Assembly: GCA_029251165.1 (NCBI GenBank)
Contig: JAQXDW010000072.1
Coordinates: 124,001 to 188,000, forward strand
Direction: 5' to 3'
Length of the DNA: 64,000 nucleotides
Source: Myxococcota bacterium
GTDB lineage: Bacteria > Myxococcota_A > UBA796
Each line of letters begins with the position of its first letter. The stretch's first letter is position 1. This document shows positions 1 to 8,183 of the stretch, piece after piece. Both the position numbers and the translations under genes were made by a program. Below the pieces are notes generated by a model. That model did not search any database and was not told the DNA's origin. It worked only from the letters and a program-made list of their open reading frames with translations.

Positions 1-707
1 CTGTCGTAGAGATCGCCAGAGGCTGTCGAGCAGGCGTTGGCGCGCACATCCAGCGACAGCGACAGGGTGCCCTCGGTCACGCCGATGCCGACCTGCTCAG
101 AGAGGTCCGCGACAGACGCCTGGAGGGTCAGGGAGAGACTCTCGCCAGGGGCGATCTCCGCTGGCATGGCCTCCGCGAGGAAGAAGGTGTCGTTGTCGAA
201 GGCGATGCTGCTGAGGCTCAGCGGCACCCGTCCCTCATTGACCAGGGTGATCGGCTGCTGGGCGGTGGTCTCGGGCTGGACCGGGCCGAAGTCAATCAGC
301 TCTGGCCAGATCCGGCCCGCTGCGACATCCGCCTCACCGCGCACCGTCACGACGTGCTGGTTCCCCTCCCCCTCGTCGGTGTACAGCGTGACCTCCGCCC
401 AGTGATAGCCGGCGGTGCTCGGGGCGTACTCAAGGGTGAGCTCTGCCACTCCGCCGGCAGGGACGACCGGGAGTTCGTCCTCAACGAAGGAGAATACATC
501 GCCCCCGACGGTGAGGATGTCCGCAGTCAGCACCGTGACCGCCCCTAGCGGGGAGGCGAGATCGAGGGTGATCGTGGCGACCTCTCCCACCGGGATGAGT
601 CCGACATCAGAGAGCTGCGGGCTGACGATCAGCTCCTGCACCTCTGCTGTGATCTGATAGTCCGTGCCGCACGCGACCAAGAAGAGAAGGGAGGAAACCG
701 TTCGCAT
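1..707 (-). CDS. Partial lipoprotein with ASH/choice-of-anchor-D-type beta domains
   Basis: The gene runs off the left edge, so only the first 235 residues are visible. The start ATG is followed by a short signal peptide ending in a lipobox (LVACG), so the mature protein should be a lipidated envelope protein. The rest is beta-rich and contains two successive immunoglobulin-like units of the ASH/choice-of-anchor D kind: sequences such as 'IDFGPVQPETTAQQPITLVN' and 'GESLSLTL' follow the usual pattern of that family. No catalytic motif is seen. There is no Shine-Dalgarno sequence; a TATCCT hexamer lies 7 bases before the ATG, which suggests a leaderless mRNA. Function is unknown. Binding or structural display at the cell surface is a guess from the fold. 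Confidence 0.8.
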   Translation of the reverse strand, partial: MRTVSSLLFLVACGTDYQITAEVQELIVSPQLSDVGLIPVGEVATITLDLASPLGAVTVLTADILTVGGDVFSFVEDELPVVPAGGVAELTLEYAPSTAGYHWAEVTLYTDEGEGNQHVVTVRGEADVAAGRIWPELIDFGPVQPETTAQQPITLVNEGRVPLSLSSIAFDNDTFFLAEAMPAEIAPGESLSLTLQASVADLSEQVGIGVTEGTLSLSLDVRANACSTASGDLYD

Positions 708-1051
708 ACAAAACAGGATACAACGGCATTACAGAGCAGCACAAGTGCTCAGCATCAGGCCTTCATTGCTTCCCAATTCTCGCGGTGCTTGAGAGTGTGC
801 GTTCTGCTGCACATCGAGCCTGTCATCGGCCTCGACAGGTAAGCGATGAGCCCGTCAGGTGGTCGAAATTCCACCACTCAGGGGGCCCACCGTCGAGAGC
901 CCGGCGGCGCGGTGGCGGTAAAACCGTGTCGGCAGATTGGCCCCGAGACTGGACTGCGCAGAAGCGTGTTCACCACGTCTGCTCTGCACAGTCAGCCACA
1001 GCGAGAGGCGGCCGATGATCCGGAGGGACAAATTCTGTTAGCCCAGCAGCA
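708..1051. other. Intergenic region between divergent lipoprotein and selO
   Basis: This 344-base stretch separates the divergent lipoprotein gene and selO. Short open frames here have no plausible ribosome site or recognisable sequence. A small inverted repeat (CCTGTC/GACAGG near 820-837) and another (GGTGG/CCACC near 859-876) are visible, but neither resembles a known element. It presumably holds the selO promoter; no clear -35/-10 pair was found. Confidence 0.5.
715..720 (-). promoter_or_regulatory. Candidate -10 element (TATCCT), leaderless arrangement
   Basis: On the minus strand TATCCT is followed by seven bases and then the ATG of the lipoprotein. With normal -10 to start-site spacing, transcription would begin at or next to the A of the ATG. 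No convincing -35 hexamer is seen. Confidence 0.4.
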
Positions 1052-2605
1052 ATGCCACTGACTGACCTCACGATCGCCAGCCGCTTCGTCGACCACCTGC
1101 CCTCGGATCCAGAGCTCGCCAACTACACGCGGCCGGTCCACGCAGCCTGCTACTCCCGGGTCAGCCCCACCTCGGTCGCCGCGCCGACGCTGGTCGCCCA
1201 CTCCAGCGAAGTCGCCGAGCTCCTGGGGCTGTCGGATGCAGACTGCCGCAGCGATGACTTCGCCTCGGTGATGGGCGGCAATGCGCTGCTGGCCGGAATG
1301 AAGCCCTATGCGGCCTGCTACGGCGGACACCAGTTTGGCAATTGGGCCGGCCAGCTCGGAGACGGTCGGGCAATCACGCTGGGGGAGATCCTCCACAACG
1401 GGCAGTCCCTTGAGGTGCAGCTCAAGGGCGCCGGGCCGACACCATACTCCCGCCGCGCCGACGGCCGCGCAGTGCTCCGCTCCAGCATCCGGGAGTTCCT
1501 GTGTAGCGAAGCCATGGCTCACCTCGGGATCCCGACCACCCGCGCGCTCTCTCTGGTCCAGACCGGTGACGCCGTTGTCCGCGACATGTTCTACAACGGC
1601 AACGCAGCCCCCGAGCCCGGTGCAATCGTCGCTCGCGTGGCTCCGTCGTTCCTCCGGTTCGGCAGCTATCAGATCCACGCTGCCCGCCGGGACAACGACA
1701 CCCTGCGTGCGCTCGCAGACTACACCCTCCGCCACCACTTCGCCCACCTCGGCGCACCCTCACCGGAGACCTACACCGCCTGGCTGACCGAGGTATGCCG
1801 CCGAACCGCAGAGATGGTGGTCCACTGGATGCGAGTCGGGTTCGTCCATGGAGTGATGAACACCGACAACATGTCCGTGCTCGGGCTGACCATCGACTAT
1901 GGGCCGTACGGATGGATTGACGCCTACGACCACGACTGGACACCCAACACCACCGACGCTGGAGGCCGCCGCTACCGGTTCGGCTTCCAGCCTCGGATTG
2001 CCGGCTGGAACCTCGCGCGGTTCGCCGAGTCGCTCTACCCGCTCATCGGTGACGTCGCTCCGCTGGAGGGCGCGCTGGAGGTCTACTCGGCCACGCTCGC
2101 CGCCAGCCACCACGAGATGATGTGCGCCAAGCTCGGCCTCACCACCCGACAGGAAGAGGACGACGCGCTGTTCCGCGCGCTGCTTGAGGCGCTCCAGGAG
2201 GCCGAGACAGACATGACCATCTTCTACCGTCGTCTCTCCAGCCTCGATCTATCTGCGCCCACCCTCGACCACTTCACCCCTTCCTTCTACGCCGAGCACT
2301 CCGCTCACCCGAAGCTGGCCGACTGGCTGATCCGCTACAGCCAGCGGGCGCAGGGAGAGGGCATCCCAGAAGCACAGCGATCGGCCGCGATGTGTGCCGT
2401 CAACCCGAAGTACGTCCTGCGAAACTACCTGGCTCAGGAGGCAATTGATGCCGCTGAAGCCGGAGACACGAGCCGAGTCACCACCCTGCTTGATGTCATG
2501 CGCCGTCCATATGACGAGCAGCCCGAGCACGAACAGTTCGCCGCCCGACGCCCAGAGTGGGCACGCCACAAGGCTGGCTGCTCGATGCTCTCCTGCAGCT
2601 CCTGA
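1052..2605 (+). CDS. selO: Protein adenylyltransferase SelO (YdiU/UPF0061 family)
   Basis: 517 residues, close to the usual length of bacterial SelO. SelO is a pseudokinase that transfers AMP from ATP to Ser, Thr or Tyr of target proteins and is linked to oxidative-stress responses. The family signatures are present in order: GGHQFGNWAGQLGDGRA (about 91-107), QLKGAGPTPYSRRADGR (about 123-139, with the ATP-contacting Lys at 125), and HGVMNTDNMS with the following IDYGPYGW in the catalytic lobe. The protein ends in SCSS; the Cys three from the end is the position taken by selenocysteine in animal SelO and is Cys in most bacteria. The start is chosen by homology; the region before it has only a distant GGAGG. 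Confidence 0.96.
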   Translation: MPLTDLTIASRFVDHLPSDPELANYTRPVHAACYSRVSPTSVAAPTLVAHSSEVAELLGLSDADCRSDDFASVMGGNALLAGMKPYAACYGGHQFGNWAGQLGDGRAITLGEILHNGQSLEVQLKGAGPTPYSRRADGRAVLRSSIREFLCSEAMAHLGIPTTRALSLVQTGDAVVRDMFYNGNAAPEPGAIVARVAPSFLRFGSYQIHAARRDNDTLRALADYTLRHHFAHLGAPSPETYTAWLTEVCRRTAEMVVHWMRVGFVHGVMNTDNMSVLGLTIDYGPYGWIDAYDHDWTPNTTDAGGRRYRFGFQPRIAGWNLARFAESLYPLIGDVAPLEGALEVYSATLAASHHEMMCAKLGLTTRQEEDDALFRALLEALQEAETDMTIFYRRLSSLDLSAPTLDHFTPSFYAEHSAHPKLADWLIRYSQRAQGEGIPEAQRSAAMCAVNPKYVLRNYLAQEAIDAAEAGDTSRVTTLLDVMRRPYDEQPEHEQFAARRPEWARHKAGCSMLSCSS

Positions 2606-2701
2606 TCCGAGCCGCACGCAGGCCTCCCGTCCCAAAACAGCCTCGGTACAGACCCAGACAATTACTGACCATAAGTGCGGGAAGAATCCTGGCTTGAGCA
2701 C

Positions 2702-2715
2702 TGAACATGTGTTCA
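2702..2715. promoter_or_regulatory. Inverted repeat GAAC-N4-GTTC (SOS-box-like operator)
   Basis: TGAACA and TGTTCA arms flank a TG centre just upstream of the gene at 2737. The core GAACATGTGTTC fits the GAACRNRYGTTC LexA-box pattern known from Firmicutes and Actinobacteria. TTGAGC (2693-2698) and a TATCAA-like hexamer bracket it at promoter-like spacing. Whether this organism's LexA uses such a box is unknown. Confidence 0.35.
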
Positions 2716-2736
2716 TATCAAGGCAGGAGATTCACC

Positions 2737-3231
2737 ATGCACCTTACCCTCATCCACACCGCTCCCGCGCCCACCGGTCAGCTGTCTCTCACCGAGCATC
2801 AGGACCTCTCCTCTGTGCTCTGGGGCTGGCTGTCGCTTGCGTGCACCGCTACTCGCTCTGAGCTCCGCAGGGATCCCCGCGCCGCCATCCTTGATGCCGC
2901 CATCGCCAGCATCGACCGTGGCTCCTGGCTCCAGGATGTCGCCGTGCTGCCGCCGATGGTTCTCTCTGCAGTCCGAGCCGCCGCGATGCTCGCCCACCTC
3001 TCCGAGCCCGCGTCTCTCCAGCACTGGCTGCGCATCAACGACCGCTGCCTGTACATCGATCAAGACGTGGGTGTCTGCCGAGCAGTCCTCCAGCTGAACA
3101 CCACCCTGGAGAGCATCTCCAGCTTCGATGATGAAGCATCAGAGCGAATCCAGCTCCTCTGTTCCAGCCTGATCCGCTTCCACAGCCAGCCACCAGAAGA
3201 CCGCCCAGCCGGCACAGCAGCTCTGCTGTGA
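2737..3231 (+). CDS. Hypothetical helical protein
   Basis: 164 residues from the ATG preceded by GGCAGGAGA, which is a better start than the GTG-type codon ten codons earlier. The protein is rich in Leu and Ala, has no signal peptide or membrane span, and appears mostly alpha-helical. I recognise no family. A SOS-box-like inverted repeat lies about 22 bases before the start. The downstream DCC gene starts 36 bases later on the same strand, so the two may be co-transcribed, although a hairpin and T-run lie between them. Confidence 0.7.
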   Translation: MHLTLIHTAPAPTGQLSLTEHQDLSSVLWGWLSLACTATRSELRRDPRAAILDAAIASIDRGSWLQDVAVLPPMVLSAVRAAAMLAHLSEPASLQHWLRINDRCLYIDQDVGVCRAVLQLNTTLESISSFDDEASERIQLLCSSLIRFHSQPPEDRPAGTAALL

Positions 3232-3250
3232 GGTTGGCGCTGGGTTTTTT
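3213..3250 (+). terminator. Possible weak terminator: hairpin plus T-run
   Basis: CACAGCAG and CTGCTGTG form a perfect 8-bp stem over the end of the preceding gene. A run of six T starts about 15 bases after the stem (3245-3250). The distance is too long for a textbook intrinsic terminator, so the call is tentative. Confidence 0.3.
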
Positions 3251-3267
3251 CCCGCTACAGGACCAGC

Positions 3268-3672
3268 ATGACACAGCAGCCCTACACCATCGAAGTCTTC
3301 TACGACGGCGAATGCCCCCTGTGCATGCGTGAGATCCGCATGATGTCTTGGCTAGACCGCCACAGCCGCCTCCGGCTCACCGACATCTCTGCTGTCGGCT
3401 TCGATGCCCAGGCAGCCACTGGCCAGTCCTGGGACACCCTGATGGCTGAGATCCATGGACGCCTTCCAGACGGCACCCTGGTGGTCGGCTTGGAGGTCTT
3501 CCGGCGCATGTACAGTGCGGTGGGCCTGGGCTTTCTGATGGCACCGACGCGCTGGCCAGGCGTGCGCAGGGTGTCCGAGGCCGCCTACACACGCTTCGCC
3601 CGAGACCGCCTCAAGCTGACTGGCCGCTGCAGCGACAATGCCTGCGCGCTGCCCGCTCCTGGTCTGCGCTGA
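3268..3672 (+). CDS. DCC-family thiol protein (DUF393)
   Basis: 134 residues with the family-defining DGECPLC near the N-terminus (residues 14-20), which gives the CxxC-like dithiol pair of the DCC thiol-disulfide oxidoreductase family. Members are small cytoplasmic proteins with a predicted thioredoxin-like fold; the physiological substrate is not established. The length is normal for the family. AGGA precedes the ATG at suitable spacing. Two Cys near the C-terminus (CSDNAC) are additional and could take part in redox chemistry or metal binding. Confidence 0.9.
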   Translation: MTQQPYTIEVFYDGECPLCMREIRMMSWLDRHSRLRLTDISAVGFDAQAATGQSWDTLMAEIHGRLPDGTLVVGLEVFRRMYSAVGLGFLMAPTRWPGVRRVSEAAYTRFARDRLKLTGRCSDNACALPAPGLR

Positions 3673-3744
3673 GCTGTCGCGAGACCGCACCCCCCTTGGC
3701 TGGGGCCGGCCTTGCTGGAACCAGCGGAGATAACACATGCTCCT

Positions 3745-3777
3745 GGCCAGCTGCTGGTGAGTCAGCAGCACGTGGCC
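3745..3777 (+). promoter_or_regulatory. Strong bulged hairpin upstream of pyrC
   Basis: GCTGCTG pairs with CAGCAGC around a 6-base loop, and GGCCA pairs with TGGCC below it with a 3-base ACG bulge on the 3' side. No T-run follows. It sits in the 225-base gap between the DCC gene and pyrC, and could end the upstream transcript or fold in the pyrC leader. Confidence 0.4.
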
Positions 3778-3897
3778 TGTCTGGCCAGAAGCATGGGCTA
3801 AATGCGAGCTCCGGATGGCAAAAGAGGGCGCCTATCAATTCTAGTGCAGGATGGGGGTGCGCACAAGGGGGCGTAAGATCGGGGTAAGGTGGCGGCC

Positions 3898-4938
3898 ATG
3901 CGTGACACCCTCACACTCCCCCGTCCAGACGACTGGCACCTCCATCTCCGAGACGGAGACATGCTGGCCGCGGTCCTGCCGTATACCACTGCACACTTCG
4001 GCCGCGCCGTCGTCATGCCCAATCTCAAGCCGCCCGTTCGAACCGGTTCCGACGCCGCCAGCTACCGACAGCGCATCCTCGACGCGCGGCCTGAAGGCAC
4101 TGACTTCACCCCGCTGATGACCCTCTACCTCACCGAGCAGACCGATCCAGCTGACGTCGTCGCCGCACACCGAGACGGCATCATCACCGGCGTCAAGCTC
4201 TACCCCGCCGGCGCAACCACCAACTCCGACGCTGGCGTCAAAGACATCGCCAACGTGATGCACACGCTCTCCGCGATGGCGGAGGCTGGGGTCCCGCTGC
4301 TGGTCCATGGAGAGGTCACCGATCCCGCCGTCGACATCTTTGACCGCGAGGCCACCTTCATCGAGCAGGTGCTGATCCCCCTGCGCACAGCGCTCCCCGA
4401 GCTTCGCGTGGTCTTCGAGCACCTCACCACCGCCGAAGGTGTGGCGTATGTGCTGGGCTGCCGTGACGGCAGGGTCGCCGCCACCATCACCCCGCACCAC
4501 CTGATGATCAACCGCAATGCCCTCTTCCGGGGTGGCATCCGTCCGCACTACTACTGCCTGCCCATCGCCAAGCGCGAGCGTCACCGTCGCGCCCTGGTCG
4601 ATGCGGTGACCAGCGGTGATGTCCGGTTCTTCCTCGGCACAGACTCCGCCCCACACCTCGATCCGGCCAAGGAGAGCGACTGCGGCTGCGCGGGGATCTT
4701 TAATGCCCCCAACGCCATCGCCTGTGTCGCAGAGGTCTTCGAGCAGGCCGATGCAATGGAGCACCTCGCAGGGTTCATCTCCATCAACGGTCCGACCTTC
4801 TACGGCCTGCCGGTCAGCCGCAAGACCATCACCCTGGTCCGCCGGCCCAGCCCACCGCATCCTCCGGTGATGGTCCGTGGGCTTCCGCTGCGGGTGTTTG
4901 ACCCTGAGGTGTCACTGAGCTGGAGCGTTCAGCCGTAG
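3898..4938 (+). CDS. pyrC: Dihydroorotase, class II
   Basis: 346 residues, as expected for the E. coli PyrC class. It cyclises N-carbamoyl-aspartate to dihydroorotate, the third step of pyrimidine synthesis. DDWHLHLRDGD carries the first metal-binding histidines (H14, H16). KLYPAGATTNSDAGV carries the Lys that is carboxylated to bridge the two zinc ions (K100). GTDSAPH carries the catalytic Asp. The ATG at 3898 is chosen because the family core begins a few residues later; a GTG three codons upstream (3889) is equally in frame and cannot be excluded. TAAGAT at 3874-3879 could be a -10 element. No other pyr genes are nearby. Confidence 0.95.
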   Translation: MRDTLTLPRPDDWHLHLRDGDMLAAVLPYTTAHFGRAVVMPNLKPPVRTGSDAASYRQRILDARPEGTDFTPLMTLYLTEQTDPADVVAAHRDGIITGVKLYPAGATTNSDAGVKDIANVMHTLSAMAEAGVPLLVHGEVTDPAVDIFDREATFIEQVLIPLRTALPELRVVFEHLTTAEGVAYVLGCRDGRVAATITPHHLMINRNALFRGGIRPHYYCLPIAKRERHRRALVDAVTSGDVRFFLGTDSAPHLDPAKESDCGCAGIFNAPNAIACVAEVFEQADAMEHLAGFISINGPTFYGLPVSRKTITLVRRPSPPHPPVMVRGLPLRVFDPEVSLSWSVQP

Positions 4939-4947
4939 TCTGGAGGC

Positions 4948-4953
4948 TATATA
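4948..4953 (+). promoter_or_regulatory. Candidate -10 element (TATATA), leaderless arrangement
   Basis: TATATA is separated by six bases from the ATG of the DUF1571 gene. The nearest purine-rich stretch (TGGAGG) is 13 bases from the ATG, too far for a good ribosome site. This fits a transcript that starts at the ATG. Confidence 0.4.
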
Positions 4954-4959
4954 CCCGCC

Positions 4960-5676
4960 ATGCTCCTGCTCACACTGCTTCCCACCGCCTCTGCCGCAGA
5001 CATTGAGTCCACCATCGCCGGCCTCATCAGCAAGATGACGGTGGCCTCGGCGGCCGTCCAGGATGCTACCTGGCTGCTGCAGATGGAGCAGTGGAAGGAT
5101 GGCCAGCAGCTCCCGGTGCAAGAGATTGCGGTGAAGTACCGCCGGGCGCCAGAGTCGCTGTACTTTCACTGGGTCGGTGCGGTCAACGAGGGCCGAGAGG
5201 TGCTGTGGAGCCGCGAGGAGCGAGGCGGCGACCTCTACGTCAGCACCAGCCCCCTCGTGCCCAACCTCAGCCTCGACCCCCTCGGCACCCTCGCGATGCG
5301 AGACTCTCGACACCCAGTCTGGATGGTCGAGCTGACCCGGATCAGCGATCTGATCGCCGAGGGTGCAGCGGTGCTGGATCGCCGTGATGACCTCAGCGCC
5401 ACCTACAAAGACCTGGGCGTCATGGACGTCTTCGGGACCTCTTCCCGCTGCTACACCGCCACGCTTCCCTACACAGCCGCGCCAGACCTTCTCTACGCAC
5501 CGAAGATCCGCCTGTGCCTCTCTGTCGAGACCTGGCTGCCCTCCCGGTTCACGGTGTGGGCAGATGAAGACGGTGCGTTTCGACAGGTCGAGGACTACGT
5601 CTTCCAAGCAATCACGGTCAACGTCGGACTGACAAGCGCGGACTTCAGCGACGACAACCCCGCGTACCGCTTCTGA
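4960..5676 (+). CDS. Exported DUF1571 family protein
   Basis: 238 residues beginning with a short signal peptide (cleavage likely after TASA). The remainder matches the DUF1571 pattern: an N-terminal helix with conserved Met/Tyr residues, then alternating strands that resemble the LolA/LppX-like half-barrel seen in lipid or lipoprotein carriers. The stretch LGTLAMRDSRHPVWMVELTR is characteristic of the family. A periplasmic or outer-membrane role in binding a hydrophobic ligand is inferred from the fold class; no substrate is known. It follows pyrC by 21 bases but has its own promoter-like hexamer. Confidence 0.8.
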   Translation: MLLLTLLPTASAADIESTIAGLISKMTVASAAVQDATWLLQMEQWKDGQQLPVQEIAVKYRRAPESLYFHWVGAVNEGREVLWSREERGGDLYVSTSPLVPNLSLDPLGTLAMRDSRHPVWMVELTRISDLIAEGAAVLDRRDDLSATYKDLGVMDVFGTSSRCYTATLPYTAAPDLLYAPKIRLCLSVETWLPSRFTVWADEDGAFRQVEDYVFQAITVNVGLTSADFSDDNPAYRF

Positions 5677-5717
5677 GCCTCCAAGCAGCCCGCCATCGCC
5701 CCGGCACCTGCGCGCGC

Positions 5718-5996
5718 TCAGGCAATCAGACCGGCAACCGCAGCACTCGTGGCGATGAACAGAACGATGAAGAACGGACACCCACACCCGCGACGCTGGG
5801 CGACCAGCCAGCGCCGTCGACGATGCACGACGTGGTGCTGCTCGTGGCCATGGCCCGCCCCACCCTGTGACGGCTTGCCCAGCGGTTCGCCGCGGGCATC
5901 GCGACCAGCCTTGGCGCGCTTGGCGGCGCGCCGCTTCTTCGCGACCAGCCTTGGAGGGGGGCGTCGTCGATCACCACCGCCGCGTCTTCTTGCCAT
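5718..5996 (-). CDS. Small basic protein with C-terminal membrane helix
   Basis: 92 residues. The first 70 are very rich in Arg, Lys, Gly and His and probably disordered; the last 20 (CPFFIVLFIATSAAVAGLIA) form one membrane helix, giving a tail-anchored layout. A strong ribosome site (GGGGGGAG) stands just before the ATG, which argues that the frame is real despite its skewed composition. It lies 24 bases after the lipoprotein gene at 6021-7175 and is probably co-transcribed with it. No family recognised. Confidence 0.55.
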   Translation of the reverse strand: MARRRGGGDRRRPPPRLVAKKRRAAKRAKAGRDARGEPLGKPSQGGAGHGHEQHHVVHRRRRWLVAQRRGCGCPFFIVLFIATSAAVAGLIA

Positions 5997-6020
5997 GGCT
6001 CCCCCCGTGTCACCGCGAGA

Positions 6021-7175
6021 CTACCGCACCTGGATCTGAATCGTGGTCGTTACGAAGCCGCCGGCTCCCGACGAGCTACAGGAAAATCTCGCCGTAGAAA
6101 GTAGTTCATCGAGACAAGCCTCCGACTCCATTGCCCATGCCGGCCAGTCTGCTGCTGCGGCGACCGTCTCCCCGTTTGCATCGACCTCAAGCTGCACCGC
6201 GATGTCGGCCTGCTCCGCATGATCCGCTCGGGCAAGGCAGGCGGAGAGGGCGTGGTGGCCGATGCCAGCCCCAGCATGGGTCAGGCCGATGCCCCCTGAG
6301 TAGAGGCGGCCGAGCGCAGCGCTGATGACCTGACCAGAGGCATTGACCGCTGGAGGCTGGTGAGGCTGCGTCACAAACGCACCTCGCCGATCCGACGCCC
6401 CAGCCCCGAGATCCACCTCGGCCAGCCGCCCACACACGCAGTCGGTCTCCGGCTGGGGAAGACGCAGGGGCCACATGGCATCACAGCGTGAGACCACTCC
6501 GCCTGAATCGACGGAGAAGACAATCGGGTTCGACCGTGGGTCCCGCTGCCCGCTCGTCCAGCAGCCATCCAGCACCCCCTCCGATAGCGCACCGGAGAGC
6601 CCTGATGCGCTCCACCCACCAGAGACGCGCAGGCGCTGAATGGAGACCCCTCGGGTGGTTGTCGAGGGCCGCACTATAGGCGTCTCTGGCACAGGCTCGA
6701 CACGCTCTGCCGGCACCAGCATCGGCAGCGCTGCCAGCACAGACGCGAGCTCGGGAGGTCCCGACAGCGGCGCCTGCCATCGGGCCGTCACTCCCCACGG
6801 CTTGAGCGACGGCTCGGTGAATGTGGTCAGGGTCAGCACGCAGTCCCCATCGCAGCGCGCCTCGAGCCGGGCGGTAGCAGTGTCGGGGAAGCCCTCGCTC
6901 AGCCGTCGCGATGGGATCGGCGGCACCAGACAGTCGGACCACGCTCCGAGGTGATCGTCCTGCGCAGTCCGAGACAGCACGGTGTAGCCATGCTCCGCCA
7001 GGAAGTCCGCTGCGGCATCCTCGATCGGGTGCAGCTCATCGGCGAACACGATCGCGCCCTCCAGGTACACCTGCTCGATGCGCACCGGACCGGAAAGGAA
7101 GGCTGGCGGTGGTGGGGCATCTACGGAAGGACGCATGTTCATCGGCAGGCAGGCCGACAGCAGGGCAGAGAGCAT
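6021..7175 (-). CDS. Lipoprotein with AgmX/PglI-type C-terminal domain
   Basis: 384 residues. The start is followed at once by a lipobox-like LLSAC, so the protein is probably lipid-anchored. The central region is Pro/Ser/Gly-rich. The C-terminal 120 residues (from about 'ISAALGRLYSGG' to the end) have the pattern of the AgmX/PglI C-terminal domain common in myxobacteria: a Gly-rich start, 'VQLEVDANGETVAAA', then a conserved Cys-Leu pair and 'LLSTARFSC'. Such domains occur in envelope proteins of gliding and adhesion systems, but the precise role is unknown. Several Cys pairs suggest disulfides in the periplasm. It is divergent from the esterase gene. Confidence 0.75.
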   Translation of the reverse strand: MLSALLSACLPMNMRPSVDAPPPPAFLSGPVRIEQVYLEGAIVFADELHPIEDAAADFLAEHGYTVLSRTAQDDHLGAWSDCLVPPIPSRRLSEGFPDTATARLEARCDGDCVLTLTTFTEPSLKPWGVTARWQAPLSGPPELASVLAALPMLVPAERVEPVPETPIVRPSTTTRGVSIQRLRVSGGWSASGLSGALSEGVLDGCWTSGQRDPRSNPIVFSVDSGGVVSRCDAMWPLRLPQPETDCVCGRLAEVDLGAGASDRRGAFVTQPHQPPAVNASGQVISAALGRLYSGGIGLTHAGAGIGHHALSACLARADHAEQADIAVQLEVDANGETVAAAADWPAWAMESEACLDELLSTARFSCSSSGAGGFVTTTIQIQVR

Positions 7176-7243
7176 CGAGGGACCGTATCGCTTCCGACCT
7201 CGACACGGCAGAATACCAGCCAGAGCCTACCCCAGGAGATCGC

Positions 7244-8143
7244 GTGCTCATTCTCCTCCTCGCTTGCTCCGACGCCCCCGAAGACAGAACCGATCCCGTC
7301 GACACAGCGGAGTCAGGCTCCGCCGCCAGCTCCGGCTGCGGCATCGCCACCAGCCAGCCCTCCGGCGGGGTTCTGCTCACCCTCGATGCCGGTGCTGCCG
7401 GAGATGGCGAGCGAACCTACTGGCTCTCCCTGCCACCCGACTACGACCCCGACGTGCCCCACACCCTCACCCTCGGCTATGCCGGGACCGACTGGACCGG
7501 TGAGCAGATTCAGCCCTACCTCGGTCTCGAAGACCGCAGCGGTGCTGCCGAGATCTACGTCTACCCCGACCCCCTGTGGCGGGACTTCGAGGGCTGGGGC
7601 ACCTACGGCGGCTGGGTGCTCGGAGAGCACGCACAGCCCGCAGACGGAATGGGCGACCTCAACTTCACCGCCGCCCTGCTCGATGCGCTTGAGGCCACCT
7701 ACTGCATCGACACCGACAGGGTGTTCGCGACCGGTCACAGCTGGGGCGGCGACATGGCCCAGGTCACCAGCTGCTTCCTCGGAGACCGAGTCACCGCATC
7801 GGTGCCGGTTGCCGCCAACCGTCCGTACTGGTTTGAGGAGAGCAGCGGCTGGAGCACATGCGTCGGCGACACGGCAGTCTGGACAATGTTCGGCATCAAC
7901 GACGACCACTTCACCTGGCAGGACTACCCCGGACAGTACGGCGATGAGTGCCGGGACTTCTGGCTGGAGGCGCGAGACTGCGGCACCGAGACCACCGACC
8001 TCGGCTACGGCACCGTCGAGGAGTGCATCCGCTACAGCGGCTGCTCCAGCGAGGTCCGCTACTGCCTCTACGGTCCACAGACCGGCCACCAGATTCCCAG
8101 CTATTTCTCCGAGGCCACGCTGTCGTATTTTCGCTCCTTCTAA
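7244..8143 (+). CDS. Lipoprotein esterase, PHB-depolymerase/feruloyl-esterase-like
   Basis: The start is a GTG with AGGAG six bases upstream; it gives a lipoprotein signal ending LLLACS. The mature protein is a 290-residue alpha/beta hydrolase of the polyhydroxybutyrate depolymerase/feruloyl esterase type (LpqC-like). The nucleophile elbow is GHSWG (Ser166), within 'RVFATGHSWGGDMA'. A later Asp in 'FGINDDHF' and a His near the C-terminus ('TGHQIPSY') fit the rest of the triad. Several Cys near the C-terminus suggest disulfide bonds. The substrate is likely an ester in a polymer or plant phenolic but cannot be fixed from sequence. The next gene starts 40 bases later and may be co-transcribed. 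Confidence 0.85.
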   Translation: MLILLLACSDAPEDRTDPVDTAESGSAASSGCGIATSQPSGGVLLTLDAGAAGDGERTYWLSLPPDYDPDVPHTLTLGYAGTDWTGEQIQPYLGLEDRSGAAEIYVYPDPLWRDFEGWGTYGGWVLGEHAQPADGMGDLNFTAALLDALEATYCIDTDRVFATGHSWGGDMAQVTSCFLGDRVTASVPVAANRPYWFEESSGWSTCVGDTAVWTMFGINDDHFTWQDYPGQYGDECRDFWLEARDCGTETTDLGYGTVEECIRYSGCSSEVRYCLYGPQTGHQIPSYFSEATLSYFRSF

Positions 8144-8183
8144 GCTTACTGTTGGCGATTTAACATGGCAGAATTACGCTCTC

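Noticed and set aside
785..1061. Two short overlapping plus-strand frames before selO
   Set aside because: No ribosome site, no hydrophobic or motif pattern, and they disagree in frame; treated as intergenic.
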